22,688 bases of DNA from NCBI GenBank assembly GCA_049607205.1, contig JBMYWH010000030.1, positions 1 through 22,688 of the forward strand. Reading direction: 5' to 3'. Made by a program: the position numbers and the translations under genes. Shown here in pieces: positions 1-7,721 of the stretch (its first letter is position 1; every line of letters begins with the position of its first letter). The stretch is from JBELHR01 sp049607205 (GTDB taxonomy: Bacteria > Bacteroidota > Bacteroidia > Flavobacteriales > Flavobacteriaceae). The notes under the pieces were generated by a model, which saw only the letters and a program-made list of their open reading frames with translations, was not told the origin of the DNA and did not search any database.

Positions 1-939
1 GTACACTTTCCTCTTGGGAAGCTCATAGGAGTTACCGGAGTTTCAGGAAGTGGTAAGTCCACCCTGATCAACGAGACCCTATACCCTATTCTAAATCATC
101 ATATATACAGGGCAGTTAAGAAACCCATGCCTTATCAAAGCATTGAAGGCTTAGAACATATAGACAAGGTCATTGCTATTGACCAGAGCCCTATTGGAAG
201 AACACCTCGATCTAATCCAGCTACGTATACAGGAGTGTTTTCTGAAATCAGAAGCTTATTCACTAAAGTACCAGAGGCATTAATCAGGGGCTACAAACCA
301 GGAAGGTTTAGCTTCAATGTTAAAGGAGGACGCTGTGAAACTTGTGGAGGAGCCGGTCTGAAGGTTATAGAAATGAATTTTATGGCAGACATTCAAGTCC
401 CTTGTGAGACTTGCCACGGAAAAAGATTCAACAGAGAAACCTTGGAGGTACGCTACAAAGGAAAATCCATTTCTGATGTCTTGGATATGACCATCAACGA
501 ATCGGTTGAATTCTTTCAACACATTCCGAAAATCTACAGAAAACTTCATACCATACAGCAAGTGGGACTGGGATACATAACCTTAGGACAACAGAGCACC
601 ACGCTCTCAGGAGGAGAAGCTCAGCGTATTAAACTTGCCTCTGAACTCTCAAAAAAAGCAACGGGTAACACCTTTTATATATTAGACGAACCCACAACAG
701 GACTTCATTTTCAAGACATCAAAGTTTTGATGGAAGTACTGCAGAAATTAACAGATAAAGGAAATACCGTCTTGGTTATTGAACACAATCTCGATGTGAT
801 TAAGCTTGCTGATCACGTGATTGATGTAGGGCCAGAAGGCGGAAAAAACGGAGGAAACATCGTTGGATGTGGTACTCCAGAAGAAATCATAAAAATCAAA
901 AACAGCCATACTGGTAAATTTTTAAAAGAAGAATTATGA
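1..939 (+). CDS. uvrA: UvrA, excinuclease ABC subunit A, C-terminal part (5' end outside window)
   Basis: The open frame runs in from the left edge, so only the last 312 residues or so of a protein usually near 940 residues are present. It encodes the second ATP-binding half of UvrA, the damage-recognition ATPase of nucleotide excision repair, which loads UvrB on DNA. Visible motifs are Walker A GVSGSGKST at bases 37-63, a CxxC...CxxC zinc module with cysteine codons at 334, 343, 403 and 412, the ABC signature LSGGEAQRIKLA at about 604-639, and Walker B ILDEPTTGLH at about 676-705. The first ATG seen in the window (127) is internal and is not the start. The stop overlaps the next gene by 4 bases (ATGA), suggesting translational coupling. 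All key C-terminal motifs look intact. Identification is firm. Confidence 0.97.
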   Translation, partial: VHFPLGKLIGVTGVSGSGKSTLINETLYPILNHHIYRAVKKPMPYQSIEGLEHIDKVIAIDQSPIGRTPRSNPATYTGVFSEIRSLFTKVPEALIRGYKPGRFSFNVKGGRCETCGGAGLKVIEMNFMADIQVPCETCHGKRFNRETLEVRYKGKSISDVLDMTINESVEFFQHIPKIYRKLHTIQQVGLGYITLGQQSTTLSGGEAQRIKLASELSKKATGNTFYILDEPTTGLHFQDIKVLMEVLQKLTDKGNTVLVIEHNLDVIKLADHVIDVGPEGGKNGGNIVGCGTPEEIIKIKNSHTGKFLKEEL

Positions 940-1649
940 ATCCAAATGAAGACAGAAAAATACGTGAAAAACTAAGTCAAAAGACTTGGAATGAAACCAA
1001 AACAAATGACTCATGGGCCATTTTTAAAATCATGAGTGAATTCGTAGAAGGATATGAAAAACTAAGTAGAATTGGACCTTGTGTGAGTATCTTTGGTTCG
1101 GCACGTTTGAATCCGGGAGATCAGTATTACGACCTGGCCGAACAAATGGGTTATGAACTTACCCAACACGGATACGGGGTGATCACTGGAGGTGGACCTG
1201 GAATTATGGAAGCTGGAAATAAAGGAGCCTACCGAGGAAAAGGAACTTCTGTGGGACTTAATATTGAGTTGCCTTTTGAACAGCACGACAATCCCTATAT
1301 AGACCCTGACAAAAATCTTGAATTCGATTATTTCTTCGTGCGTAAGGTAATGTTCGTTAAATATTCTCAAGGGTTTATTGTGATGCCAGGTGGATTCGGA
1401 ACCTTAGATGAAATGTTCGAAGCCATTACCCTTATACAAACTAAAAAAATAGGTCGATTCCCTATCATTTTGATGGGAACAGAGTTCTGGAGCGGTCTAA
1501 TTGATTGGATCAAAACAACTTTGCTTAAAGATCATGCTACCATCTCTGAAAAAGACTTGGACTTGATCCATATTGTAGATACTCCAAATGAAGCCATTGA
1601 TGTTCTAAATAAATTCTACGAACAGTATCAATTAAAACCAAACTTTTAA
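936..1649 (+). CDS. LOG family / TIGR00730 Rossmann-fold nucleotide-binding protein
   Basis: This 237-residue protein carries both hallmark motifs of the LOG (lysine decarboxylase-like) superfamily: GGGPGIMEA at residues 85-93 and PGGFGTLDE at residues 151-159. In characterised members these bind the phosphate and sugar of a nucleoside monophosphate and catalyse its hydrolysis to base plus ribose 5-phosphate. Such members include cytokinin-activating LOG enzymes and bacterial nucleotide nucleosidases. The misleading name lysine decarboxylase should be avoided. The N-terminal extension of about 45 charged residues is typical of one bacterial subgroup. The start ATG overlaps the uvrA stop by 4 bases, so it is probably co-transcribed and coupled. 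The exact substrate cannot be read from the sequence; purine or pyrimidine monophosphate nucleosidase is a family-based inference. Confidence 0.88.
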   Translation: MNPNEDRKIREKLSQKTWNETKTNDSWAIFKIMSEFVEGYEKLSRIGPCVSIFGSARLNPGDQYYDLAEQMGYELTQHGYGVITGGGPGIMEAGNKGAYRGKGTSVGLNIELPFEQHDNPYIDPDKNLEFDYFFVRKVMFVKYSQGFIVMPGGFGTLDEMFEAITLIQTKKIGRFPIILMGTEFWSGLIDWIKTTLLKDHATISEKDLDLIHIVDTPNEAIDVLNKFYEQYQLKPNF

Positions 1650-1677
1650 TAGATTAGCGCTTAAGCAAACAATTTCT

Positions 1678-4482
1678 ATGTTTTTAAGGCGCTTTCTCTT
1701 ATTCTTTAGTCTTTTTTCCCTTGCTGTGTTACAAGCGCAGCAAGGGAATAAAATGGACTTACAAGTAAGACTCAACGACAGTCTGCATCGCCTTGAGATA
1801 AGTCAAACCATAGAAATTCAATTGGAGGATGATTTTGATAATGATCATTACTGGCTCCATAACTGGGCAAATGCCTACAGTTCTAACCAGAGTCCTCTAG
1901 CCAAGAGGTTCCTAGAAAACTACAGCAATAACTTTCATTTTGCTTCTGAGAAATTCAGAGGTTCAAGTTCCATTCACAGTATCGTAAGTGAGGGAGAACT
2001 CCTGGACTTCAAAATTCCTTCAAAGGCCATAGATTTGGTTCAAATCCCAGTGAGCTCAGGTCAATTAGAAGCGCGTAAAATTGAACTTAAACTGACATAT
2101 CACGTGGATCTTCCTCGTGATCGATTTACAGGTTATGGTTGGTCTAAAAATGGATACACCCTCAAATACTGGTATATCAGCCCGGCAGTTTATAGAGATG
2201 GAGAGTGGAAAACCATGTCCAATCTAGACATGAATGATTTACTGACGGATTACTATGATTACAGCATTGAATTCTCTAGTCCTAGTTATTATGCCCTTTT
2301 CAGCGATTTAGACTCCGAACTTAACAATGAGGGAAAAACCAATCACTATCACCTTAAAGCGAAGCAGAGAACTCAAGTTGAACTGGCCTTAAGTCGCTAT
2401 TTTGAATTCTATCAAATCAACACCTCTTCGGTCAACTTAGTCACGAATATGGATGCTTTGAATCTGGACCCTGGATTAATTCAGGATCTTGCTGATAGAC
2501 AATTGAATTTTTTGGCCGCCAAAGTGGGGCCCGTAAATCGCGATCAACTCCTGGTTAATAAATTGGATTATTATTACAATCCTGTATACGGATTCAATCA
2601 ACTCCCTAATTTTCTCGCTCCTTTTCAAGACACTTTCTTGTGGGACATCAAAATGCTAAAGGTCTTAACTAAGAGATATCTGGAAGAATCTTTTATATGG
2701 GATACTCGAAAAGATGCCTGGTTCATGGATGCCACTCAAATGTATATCATGATGCAATACATTGACAAATATTATCCCGATGCCAAGGCCTTAGGACAGG
2801 TTAGTAAACTTCCTTTGTTCAAACATTATTATCTGGCCTCCCTGGGCTTTAATGAAAAATACTTGACCATCTATCAATATATAGCGCGTCAGGGTCTCGA
2901 CCAATCCTTGACTACTCCAAGTGCGGACTTGTCTAATTTCAATCGAAAAATCACCAATAAATACAAAGGTGCTTTAGGGCTGAATTACCTCAACGCCTAT
3001 CTCGGTGAGGATCAATTGCAAAATGAACTCAAAGACTATTTAGAAGCTTCTCATGGGGATTATTTGAGCACTGAAGACTTCCAAGGACAGCTGAGCGCTT
3101 CTAGTAATAAAGAGACCGACTGGTTCTTCCAAGACTTCTTGCAAAGCAATAAAAAAATCAACTTCAAACTAAAAAAGGTAGTTGATGACAGTCTGATTGT
3201 GATCAAAAACAAAAGCGAATACTCCCCTCCTGTATTGGTGAGCAGTTTCAAAAAGGACTCCTTGATCAACTCCTTCTGGACTTCCTCTGCTTTTGACAGC
3301 ATTTCAATTCCTAAAGATGAAAGTGATCGCATTGCACTGAACTATGGAGGTCTAGCACCTGAGGTCAGGCAAGATGACAATTGGAAAAAAAAGAAAGCCT
3401 CGCTTTTAAACAAACCTTTAGATTTCAAACTTCTTAAGGATTTAGACGATCCAGATAAAAATCAAATCTTCTACACCCCAGAGATTTTGTACAACTATTA
3501 TGATGGTATCACCCTAGGCTTAGGTTTGAGTAACAAAACGCTCCTGGCCCAAAACTTTCTACTAAAGGTCACTCCTTCTTATGGAATCAAGAGTAGTTCT
3601 TTTACGGGTTCCTTCGGGGGACGTTATCAATTCATGCCGCGAAAAACCAATATTCGTTCGGTCTATTTCGGTGCTGCAGGTTCTTATTTTCATTATGCTC
3701 CGGATCTAGCCTACAAAAAACTGACTCCCTATCTGGGAATCAAATTCAAGCGTAAGAGCCTAAGAGATGTCGGAGGAAGTGGGATTGCCTTGAGTTATAC
3801 CCATGTAGACAAACAACCCAATCCCGCGGTGGTTTCTCCCGATGAGATCAATAAATACGGGGTAGTTAACCTGAATTATTCCTATTCCAAACCAGCCTTA
3901 ATTGACGATTTGCGCTATAGTGCAAATATACAATATGAAGAATCCTTTACTAAAGCGAGTTTTGACTTCAGATATCGTTATTTAACCGACAAGAAAAGAC
4001 AATTGGATTTCAGGTTCTTTGTAGGAGGTTTTCTTCGCAATGAAACCCAGAGTGATTATTTCTCATTTGCCCTAGATCGTCCAACGAATTACCTGTTTAA
4101 TTACGACTTCCTAGGAACCTCGGAGACTACTGGATTTTTCTCCCAGCAAATCATTATTGCCGAAGGAGGATTCAAGTCTGATGTAGGTATGCCTTATGCC
4201 AATCAATGGATGACCACTTTCAATTCAAGTGTCGCACTGTGGAGATGGGTAGAGGTCTACGGAGATGTTGGATTTCTCAAAAACAGGTCCCAGCCCGTCT
4301 TCTTTGCCTATGACAGTGGAGTACGCCTTAATTTTGTTCACAATATCTTAGAACTATACTTCCCTCTATACTCCAATAACGGGTGGGAAACAGGCCAAGC
4401 AGGCTACGCAGAAAAAATCAGATTTGTGTTAACTTTGAATCCTGGTGCCATCTTCAGCTTCATTCGTAGAGGATTTATTTGA
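1678..4482 (+). CDS. Secreted protein: degenerate M1-peptidase-like region plus probable outer-membrane beta-barrel
   Basis: This is a 934-residue protein. Residues 1-20 form a Sec signal peptide (two arginines, hydrophobic core, cleavage near LQA-QQ). Residues of about 30-240 resemble the beta-sandwich N-domain of M1 (gluzincin) peptidases, including YHVDLPRDRF near 141-150 and WYISPAVY at 165-172. Residues 260-480 resemble the helical catalytic region, with DAWFMDATQMY at 346-356 in the place of the usual WLxEGfaxY. No HExxH occurs anywhere. The expected slot, with correct spacing, reads KVLTK at 328-332, and the third zinc ligand Glu is Asp351, so zinc peptidase activity is unlikely. From about 590 to the end, alternating polar and aromatic segments look like outer-membrane beta-strands. 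It follows the LOG gene by 28 bases. Function is unknown; gluzincin-family labels in databases may overstate activity. Confidence 0.7.
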   Translation: MFLRRFLLFFSLFSLAVLQAQQGNKMDLQVRLNDSLHRLEISQTIEIQLEDDFDNDHYWLHNWANAYSSNQSPLAKRFLENYSNNFHFASEKFRGSSSIHSIVSEGELLDFKIPSKAIDLVQIPVSSGQLEARKIELKLTYHVDLPRDRFTGYGWSKNGYTLKYWYISPAVYRDGEWKTMSNLDMNDLLTDYYDYSIEFSSPSYYALFSDLDSELNNEGKTNHYHLKAKQRTQVELALSRYFEFYQINTSSVNLVTNMDALNLDPGLIQDLADRQLNFLAAKVGPVNRDQLLVNKLDYYYNPVYGFNQLPNFLAPFQDTFLWDIKMLKVLTKRYLEESFIWDTRKDAWFMDATQMYIMMQYIDKYYPDAKALGQVSKLPLFKHYYLASLGFNEKYLTIYQYIARQGLDQSLTTPSADLSNFNRKITNKYKGALGLNYLNAYLGEDQLQNELKDYLEASHGDYLSTEDFQGQLSASSNKETDWFFQDFLQSNKKINFKLKKVVDDSLIVIKNKSEYSPPVLVSSFKKDSLINSFWTSSAFDSISIPKDESDRIALNYGGLAPEVRQDDNWKKKKASLLNKPLDFKLLKDLDDPDKNQIFYTPEILYNYYDGITLGLGLSNKTLLAQNFLLKVTPSYGIKSSSFTGSFGGRYQFMPRKTNIRSVYFGAAGSYFHYAPDLAYKKLTPYLGIKFKRKSLRDVGGSGIALSYTHVDKQPNPAVVSPDEINKYGVVNLNYSYSKPALIDDLRYSANIQYEESFTKASFDFRYRYLTDKKRQLDFRFFVGGFLRNETQSDYFSFALDRPTNYLFNYDFLGTSETTGFFSQQIIIAEGGFKSDVGMPYANQWMTTFNSSVALWRWVEVYGDVGFLKNRSQPVFFAYDSGVRLNFVHNILELYFPLYSNNGWETGQAGYAEKIRFVLTLNPGAIFSFIRRGFI

Positions 4483-4560
4483 TTTTAAGTGATTTTAATG
4501 CGAATAATGCAATAAAATTAACATTTCGAGCTAAATCCTTAGAAATCACCTAATTTTTTC

Positions 4561-4568
4561 TATATTTG
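4561..4568 (+). promoter_or_regulatory. Bacteroidetes-type -7 element (TATATTTG) for the E1 gene
   Basis: TATATTTG matches the known Bacteroidetes -7 consensus TAnnTTTG at all fixed positions and lies 19 bases before the E1 start codon at 4588. The -33 region is weak: a TTA at 4539-4541 sits about 19 bases upstream instead of TTG. The preceding gene ends at 4482 with no clear hairpin, so read-through from upstream cannot be excluded. Confidence 0.55.
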
Positions 4569-4587
4569 CAGCCTAAACAAGCATCAA

Positions 4588-7035
4588 ATGAACACAAGTA
4601 ATTCTACATCTTCAAAGCAAAAATTGTCTTTTGAAGCCTTTAAAGAAGAGGTTTTACAAGATTATAGAACTGCAGTAACTTCTAGAGAATGCAGTCTTTT
4701 AGGTCGCCGAGAAGTACTTACAGGAAAAGCTAAATTTGGGATTTTTGGTGATGGAAAAGAATTGCCACAGCTTGCTATGGCAAAAGCCTTTGAGAAAGGA
4801 GATTGGAGATCGGGTTATTATAGGGATCAAACCTTTATGATGGCTCTGGACCTTTTAAAGCCTTCTCATTTCTTTGCCGGTTTATATGCCCATACTGATA
4901 TTGAAGCAGATCCTATGTCTGCTGGACGTCAAATGGGAGGTCATTTCATGACCCACTCTTTAGATGAAAAAGGTAATTGGGTAAACCTTGCAGATCAGTA
5001 CAATTCTTCTTCGGACATCTCTCCTACAGCAGGTCAGATGCCAAGACTTCTAGGTCTGGCTCAGGCTTCAAAAGTTTTTAAAGCACTGGACATTCCAGGA
5101 GCGGAACAATTTTCTCACAAGGGTAATGAAGTTGCCTGGGGAACTATTGGAAATGCTTCAACAAGTGAAGGTCACTTCTTCGAGACAATCAATGCTGCAG
5201 GGGTATTACAAGTGCCTATGGTGATGAGTGTATGGGATGATGAATACGGAATCTCAGTACATGCTAAGCATCAAACAACAAAAGAAAATATTTCAGAAAT
5301 CTTAAGTGGTTTCCAGAGAACAAAAGAACATGAAGGTTTCGAAATCCTTCGCGTGAATGGATGGGACTATGTAGCCTTAGTTGAAACCTATACTAAAGCT
5401 GCGAAGATTGCAAGAGAAGAGCATGTGCCAGTCTTAGTGCATGTACAACAGCTTACCCAACCTCAAGGTCATTCCACTTCTGGATCTCATGAACGTTATA
5501 AATCAAAAGAACGCCTTGCCTGGGAAATCAAGCACGATTGTAATGCAAAAATGCGTGACTGGATTCTAGAATTCGAATTGGAATCTGAATCGGGTCCTTT
5601 GCGTTTTGTAGAAGACGAACAAGAATTAATTGCCCTAGAAAAAGAAATCAAAAAAGAGGTTTCTTCAGCTAAACGTGTAGCTTGGGAGTCCTTCCTTGCT
5701 CCAATAAGAGCAGAGAGAGAGTCCCTAGGAGAACTTTTAAAAATGGTTGCCGCATCAAGTCCTAACAAAAATTTCATCCTTAAAGATCTAAGCGATTTAA
5801 TGGCTGTTAAAGATATTTCTCGTAAAGAAATTTTTGATTTGGCAAGAAAGGTTTTAGTTCAAATCAGAACTGAATCCAATCCATATAAAGCTCAATTGAG
5901 TCTTTGGGTTCAAGAGAATCGCAAGAATGTTCAGGAGAAATATTCTTCTATGCTACACAATGAATCCCAATCTGCTGCCACTAAGGTGAGCATGCATGAG
6001 GTTCAATATAGTGATCAAAAAAACCTTGTGGACGGAAGAGTGATCATGAGAGATAATTTTGAAGCTATCTTCAACAAGTATCCTCAGTCATTAATTTTTG
6101 GTGAAGACGCTGGATTTATCGGTGATGTGAACCAAGGATTGGAAGGACTTCAAGAAATTTTCGGAGAAACTCGAGTTTCAGATACAGGAATCCGTGAGGC
6201 CACAATCATTGGTCAAGGAATTGGACTTGCCATGAGAGGTCTTAGACCAATCGCAGAAATACAATATTTAGATTATCTATTATACGGTCTTCAGATTTTA
6301 TCTGATGATCTATCTACTTTGAGATATAGAACCGCTGGAAAACAGAAGGCACCGTTAATTGTGCGTACACGTGGTCATAGATTAGAAGGAATTTGGCATT
6401 CAGGTTCGCCTTTAGGGATGATCTTGAACGCCCTAAGAGGAATGCATGTTCTAGTTCCTAGAAACATGACTAAAGCTGCTGGTTTCTATAATACCTTATT
6501 AAAGAGTGATGAACCTGCCCTAGTGATAGAGAACCTCAACGGATACCGTCTAAAAGAAGAAATGCCTGAGAATTTAGGCGAATTCACTACACCTATTGGT
6601 GTGGTAGAAAACGTACGTGAAGGAAAGGACATCACTGTGGTTTCTTATGGATCTACCTTGAGACTGGTTCAACAGGCTGCTGAAGAATTGGTACACTTAG
6701 GTGTGGATGTGGAAATCATTGACTGCCAATCCTTACTTCCTTTTGATTTAAATGGAGATACGGTAAAATCCCTGGCAAAAACCAACAGACTCCTCATCGT
6801 AGATGAAGATGTACCAGGTGGAGCTTCTGCTTATATCATGCAACAAATCTTAGAAAAACAACAAGGATATAGATATCTGGATGGAGCACCTCAGACACTG
6901 ACCGCTCAAGCCCACAGACCTGCTTATGGAAGTGATGGAGATTATTTCTCTAAACCTTCTAAGCAAGACATCCTTGAGAAAATATACAATCTTGTTAGTG
7001 AAGCCGATCCTAAAAGCTTCCCTAGTATTTACTAA
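4588..7035 (+). CDS. Fused alpha-beta E1 component of a 2-oxoacid dehydrogenase (probably branched-chain type)
   Basis: This is an 815-residue single-chain thiamine diphosphate enzyme. E1 subunits decarboxylate a 2-oxoacid and acylate the lipoyl group of E2. The alpha half (about 1-400) shows GRQMGGHF, SPTAGQMPRLLGLAQA and the ThDP region around 185-222. The beta half (about 470-815) shows FGEDAGFIGDVNQG, the RVSDTGIREATIIGQGIGLA region, HSGSPLG, and a transketolase C-terminal domain with VEIIDCQSLLPFD and LIVDEDVPGG. Normally alpha and beta are separate proteins; fused forms are familiar in Bacteroidetes. The alpha-half metal motif is unusual: the canonical GDG...NN reads GNA...DD (Asn189, Asp218). 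Substrate is inferred as branched-chain 2-oxoacids, but the sequence alone does not exclude pyruvate. It has its own promoter at 4561 and a terminator at 7041, so it appears monocistronic. Confidence 0.9.
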   Translation: MNTSNSTSSKQKLSFEAFKEEVLQDYRTAVTSRECSLLGRREVLTGKAKFGIFGDGKELPQLAMAKAFEKGDWRSGYYRDQTFMMALDLLKPSHFFAGLYAHTDIEADPMSAGRQMGGHFMTHSLDEKGNWVNLADQYNSSSDISPTAGQMPRLLGLAQASKVFKALDIPGAEQFSHKGNEVAWGTIGNASTSEGHFFETINAAGVLQVPMVMSVWDDEYGISVHAKHQTTKENISEILSGFQRTKEHEGFEILRVNGWDYVALVETYTKAAKIAREEHVPVLVHVQQLTQPQGHSTSGSHERYKSKERLAWEIKHDCNAKMRDWILEFELESESGPLRFVEDEQELIALEKEIKKEVSSAKRVAWESFLAPIRAERESLGELLKMVAASSPNKNFILKDLSDLMAVKDISRKEIFDLARKVLVQIRTESNPYKAQLSLWVQENRKNVQEKYSSMLHNESQSAATKVSMHEVQYSDQKNLVDGRVIMRDNFEAIFNKYPQSLIFGEDAGFIGDVNQGLEGLQEIFGETRVSDTGIREATIIGQGIGLAMRGLRPIAEIQYLDYLLYGLQILSDDLSTLRYRTAGKQKAPLIVRTRGHRLEGIWHSGSPLGMILNALRGMHVLVPRNMTKAAGFYNTLLKSDEPALVIENLNGYRLKEEMPENLGEFTTPIGVVENVREGKDITVVSYGSTLRLVQQAAEELVHLGVDVEIIDCQSLLPFDLNGDTVKSLAKTNRLLIVDEDVPGGASAYIMQQILEKQQGYRYLDGAPQTLTAQAHRPAYGSDGDYFSKPSKQDILEKIYNLVSEADPKSFPSIY

Positions 7036-7040
7036 ACATC

Positions 7041-7066
7041 AAGCTGCTCTCGAGCAGCTTTTTTTT
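7041..7066 (+). terminator. Rho-independent terminator after the E1 gene
   Basis: A perfect 8-bp stem (AAGCTGCT at 7041-7048, AGCAGCTT at 7053-7060) with a CTCG loop is followed by an uninterrupted T tract to 7066. It starts 5 bases after the E1 stop and ends 16 bases before the nitroreductase start. Nitroreductase expression therefore needs either read-through or a promoter overlapping the hairpin. Confidence 0.9.
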
Positions 7067-7081
7067 CAATTGACAATTAAC

Positions 7082-7711
7082 ATGACAACAATACAGCAAC
7101 AACAATGGCGCTATGCTTGTAAAAAGTTTGATGCCACTAAGCAATTAACTCAACAGCAGGTCAAAGCCTTAGGCGAAGCCTTTAATCTCACGGCAACCTC
7201 TTATGGACTTCAGCCTATGAAGCTGATCGTGGTTCACAACAAAGCACTTCAAGAAAAGCTAGTCCCTGCCTCTTACGGACAAAATCAAATATTCGAGGCG
7301 TCACATGTATTAGTACTATGTGCTCAGAAAGATATGGAAGACCAACATATCGAAGACTATTTTGAGCGCGTTAAGGAATTGCGTAACACCCCAGATGAGA
7401 TTTTAAACCCATTTAAAAAGCACTTACTGCACTGGGCTTCCAACACTAAACAAGAAGATCTCGAACAATGGGCTAGAAAACAAACCTATATTGCCTTAGG
7501 AAACTTACTTAACACCTGCGCGGCACTTGAAATAGACTCCTGTCCCATGGAAGGATTTAATCCCGAAGCCTATGACGAGTTACTTGAGCTCAAGGGAAGT
7601 AATTTCACCTCAAGTTTAGTACTCCCTGTTGGTTTCAGACATGAAGAAGACTATATGGCTGGACTGGCCAAAGTGAGAAAAAAAGAAGAAGATATCATAG
7701 AATTTCGCTAA
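7082..7711 (+). CDS. NfsB-type NAD(P)H-dependent nitroreductase family oxidoreductase
   Basis: This 209-residue flavoprotein is of the nitroreductase fold. FMN-dependent members reduce nitro groups, quinones or other electrophiles by two-electron steps using NAD(P)H. Family hallmarks are RYACKKFDATKQL near the N-terminus (residues 10-22), YGLQPMKLIVV, the central QTYIALGNLLNTCAALEIDSCPMEGF segment split around 140-160, and a C-terminal GFRHEEDYMAGLAKVR. The start is chosen at 7082 (MTTIQQQQ). The frame is open back to 6926, but that would overlap the E1 gene by more than 100 bases and run through the terminator hairpin. The gene lies 10 bases upstream of the dipeptidase and is probably co-transcribed with it. 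The physiological substrate is not predictable. Confidence 0.9.
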   Translation: MTTIQQQQWRYACKKFDATKQLTQQQVKALGEAFNLTATSYGLQPMKLIVVHNKALQEKLVPASYGQNQIFEASHVLVLCAQKDMEDQHIEDYFERVKELRNTPDEILNPFKKHLLHWASNTKQEDLEQWARKQTYIALGNLLNTCAALEIDSCPMEGFNPEAYDELLELKGSNFTSSLVLPVGFRHEEDYMAGLAKVRKKEEDIIEFR

Positions 7712-7721
7712 ATTTACAGCT

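Noticed and set aside
280..561. Open frames opposite to known genes (also 1062-1370, 3060-3332, 5496-5777, 10840-11073, 16957-17286, 17944-18162, 22068-22250)
   Set aside because: Each is antisense to, or out of frame within, a well-identified gene, lacks any recognisable domain and has composition expected of a shadow frame.
814..819. CACGTG cores (also at 2101-2106 and 13646-13651) as possible parS sites near parAB
   Set aside because: All three lie inside coding sequence and their flanks do not extend into the longer palindrome of known parS sites (GTTTCACGTGAAAC type). A 6-base core is expected by chance in 22 kb.
6926..7081. A longer nitroreductase frame starting inside the E1 gene
   Set aside because: The extension overlaps E1 coding sequence and a terminator and shows no nitroreductase similarity. 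The protein fits the family from 7082.
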